Assembly (NCBI GenBank): GCA_024709705.1
Contig: JANJWE010000035.1
Location: forward strand, 1-7,246
Direction of reading: 5' to 3'
From: Flavobacterium sp.
Lineage (GTDB): Bacteria > Bacteroidota > Bacteroidia > Flavobacteriales > Flavobacteriaceae
DNA: 7,246 nucleotides
In this document: positions 6,084 through 7,246 of the stretch, one piece after another
Layout: every line of letters begins with the position of its first letter
How positions within the stretch are numbered: position 1 is the stretch's first letter
Notes under the pieces: model-generated
Told to the model about the DNA's origin: nothing
The model's database searches: none
What the model saw: only the letters and a program-made list of their open reading frames with translations
Made by a program: the position numbers and the translations under genes

Positions 6084-7246
6084 ATGAAAAAAATTTTTTA
6101 CGCTTTACTGCTTTTAGGTGCTATAACCTTTCAGGCTCAAGAAAACATTACCTATCAAAAACCTCCTAAAGAAATTTTAGAATTAGCCGATTTTGAAAGA
6201 GCTCCATCGGTGAACATGGATGTTAAAAAGCAATACATGCTCTTATCTTACAGAAGTACTTACAAAACACTGGAGGATTTGAGTCAGGACGAAATGCGAT
6301 TGGGTGGATTGCGTATCAATCCGGCCACCAATATTTCCAGTACCGTAACTTATATTACTAACTTAAAAGTGAGAAAAGTTGCCGAACGTGACGAAATTCA
6401 AGTTAAAGGATTACCCGAAAACCCCAGAATAGCCAATTTAGCAATGGCACCCAACGAAAAAACGGTAGCCTTTACTCACACTACGGCTACAGGTGTTGAA
6501 CTTTGGGTTTTAGATTTGGCTACCGCACAAGCGAAACCATTGACGGATGCATCTTTAAATGCCAACATGGGTAGCCCAATCAGTTGGTTTGGAGACAGCC
6601 AAACCCTATTAGTTCGTAAATTGGTCCCCAATCGCCCTAAACTTATTGATCAAAACAAAGACCTTCCCAAAGGACCGATTGTTTCCAGTGGAGATGGAAG
6701 TGTTTCTCAAAACCGTACGTATCAGGATTTATTAAAAAACCCTACAGACGAAAAAAACTTTGAAACTTTAGTAACTTCAGAACTCTTTAAAGTTACCCTA
6801 GATGGAAAATCAGAACTATTCAAATCTGCCGACCTATATGCCGGTGAAAGTATTTCTCCAGATGGAAATTTTGTCATGGTAACTACCCTACAGAAGCCAT
6901 TTTCCTACATAGTACCTTTGAGCAGATTTCCGCAAAAAGTAGTAGTTTATGACAAATTTGGTAAAGAAATTAAAACCGTAAATGAAATTCCACTAACTGA
7001 AATTATGCCTAAAGGATTTTCTTCTGTTAGAAAAGGAAAAAGAAATATGAGTTGGAGAACCGACAAACCGGCAACTCTTTACTTTGTAGAAGCTTTAGAC
7101 GAAGGAGACCAAGCCAAAGACGTTGCCTTTCGAGATGAAGTTTTCTTATGGGAAGCTCCGTTTGAAAACCAACCGAAATCTATAGTAAAAACCAAGCAAC
7201 GTTTTGCCGGAATCATTTGGGGCAACGACAAAACTGCTATTGCAAT
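6084..7246 (+). CDS. Exported S9 family peptidase, glutamyl-endopeptidase-like (N-terminal part)
   Basis: The frame runs open to the window edge, giving the first 387 residues. Residues 1-18 are a signal peptide (KKIFYALLLLGAITFQA, cut before Q19), so the enzyme is exported, probably to the periplasm. The rest is the beta-propeller that precedes the alpha/beta-hydrolase domain in prolyl-oligopeptidase-type serine peptidases. Markers are YQKPPKEILELAD (24-36), LGGLRINP (73-80), VAFTHTT (128-134), ELWVLDLAT (139-147), RTYQDLLKNP (211-220), KPFSYIVP (271-278), RFPQKVVVYD (281-290) and SVRKGKRNMSWRTDKPATLY (314-333). From memory these line up, in order, with plant chloroplast glutamyl endopeptidase (S9D). 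The Ser-Asp-His triad would lie downstream, so activity and cleavage preference cannot be confirmed; preference for Glu is inferred from the family. Family members are usually about 800-950 residues, so slightly under half is present. Confidence 0.88.
   Translation, partial: MKKIFYALLLLGAITFQAQENITYQKPPKEILELADFERAPSVNMDVKKQYMLLSYRSTYKTLEDLSQDEMRLGGLRINPATNISSTVTYITNLKVRKVAERDEIQVKGLPENPRIANLAMAPNEKTVAFTHTTATGVELWVLDLATAQAKPLTDASLNANMGSPISWFGDSQTLLVRKLVPNRPKLIDQNKDLPKGPIVSSGDGSVSQNRTYQDLLKNPTDEKNFETLVTSELFKVTLDGKSELFKSADLYAGESISPDGNFVMVTTLQKPFSYIVPLSRFPQKVVVYDKFGKEIKTVNEIPLTEIMPKGFSSVRKGKRNMSWRTDKPATLYFVEALDEGDQAKDVAFRDEVFLWEAPFENQPKSIVKTKQRFAGIIWGNDKTAIA

Overview
The window reads as ordinary chromosomal DNA from a member of the Bacteroidota, most likely the Flavobacteriaceae (Flavobacterium or a close relative). 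The grounds are: AT-rich coding sequence; no Shine-Dalgarno-like leaders but several TAnnTTTG-type -7 boxes; a surface protein ending in a type IX secretion system (T9SS) type B sorting domain; a TonB-receptor-like barrel with an N-terminal carboxypeptidase-regulatory-like domain; and signal peptides cut at 'Ala|Gln'. No mobile element, CRISPR array, tRNA or rRNA gene was seen.

Layout. (1) 1-1554, plus strand: the C-terminal 517 residues of a large modular cell-surface protein, with tandem ~70-residue modules, further Ig/SprB-like modules and the type B sorting domain, closed by a strong hairpin terminator (1583-1612). (2) 1621-1724: a probable ECF-sigma-type promoter and an 11-bp tandem repeat in the leader of the next gene. 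(3) 1725-4097, plus: a complete outer-membrane beta-barrel protein with signal peptide, CarboxypepD_reg-like domain, plug and barrel. (4) 4113-4146: a symmetric hairpin serving two convergent genes. (5) 4166-5176, minus: a complete ketoacyl-ACP synthase III (FabH family) with an intact Cys-His-Asn triad. (6) 5177-5362: a divergent promoter region with -7 boxes on both strands. (7) 5363-6004, plus: a secreted protein of unknown function with a Pro/Lys-rich linker and a C-terminal beta-rich domain. (8) 6084-7246, plus: the N-terminal 387 residues of an exported S9 peptidase resembling plant chloroplast glutamyl endopeptidase; its catalytic domain lies beyond the window.

The genes look like separate transcription units rather than one pathway. 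Most concern the envelope: an exported T9SS cargo, an outer-membrane barrel, a small secreted protein and an exported peptidase. The FabH-type enzyme is the only cytoplasmic one. The only plausible co-directional pair is the small secreted protein and the S9 peptidase, 79 bp apart, and a candidate promoter sits between them. I found no convincing new multi-gene system. The points most worth a second look are the ECF-like promoter on the barrel gene, the possibly leaderless secreted-protein gene, that protein's uncharacterised domain, and the resemblance of the peptidase to a plant enzyme.
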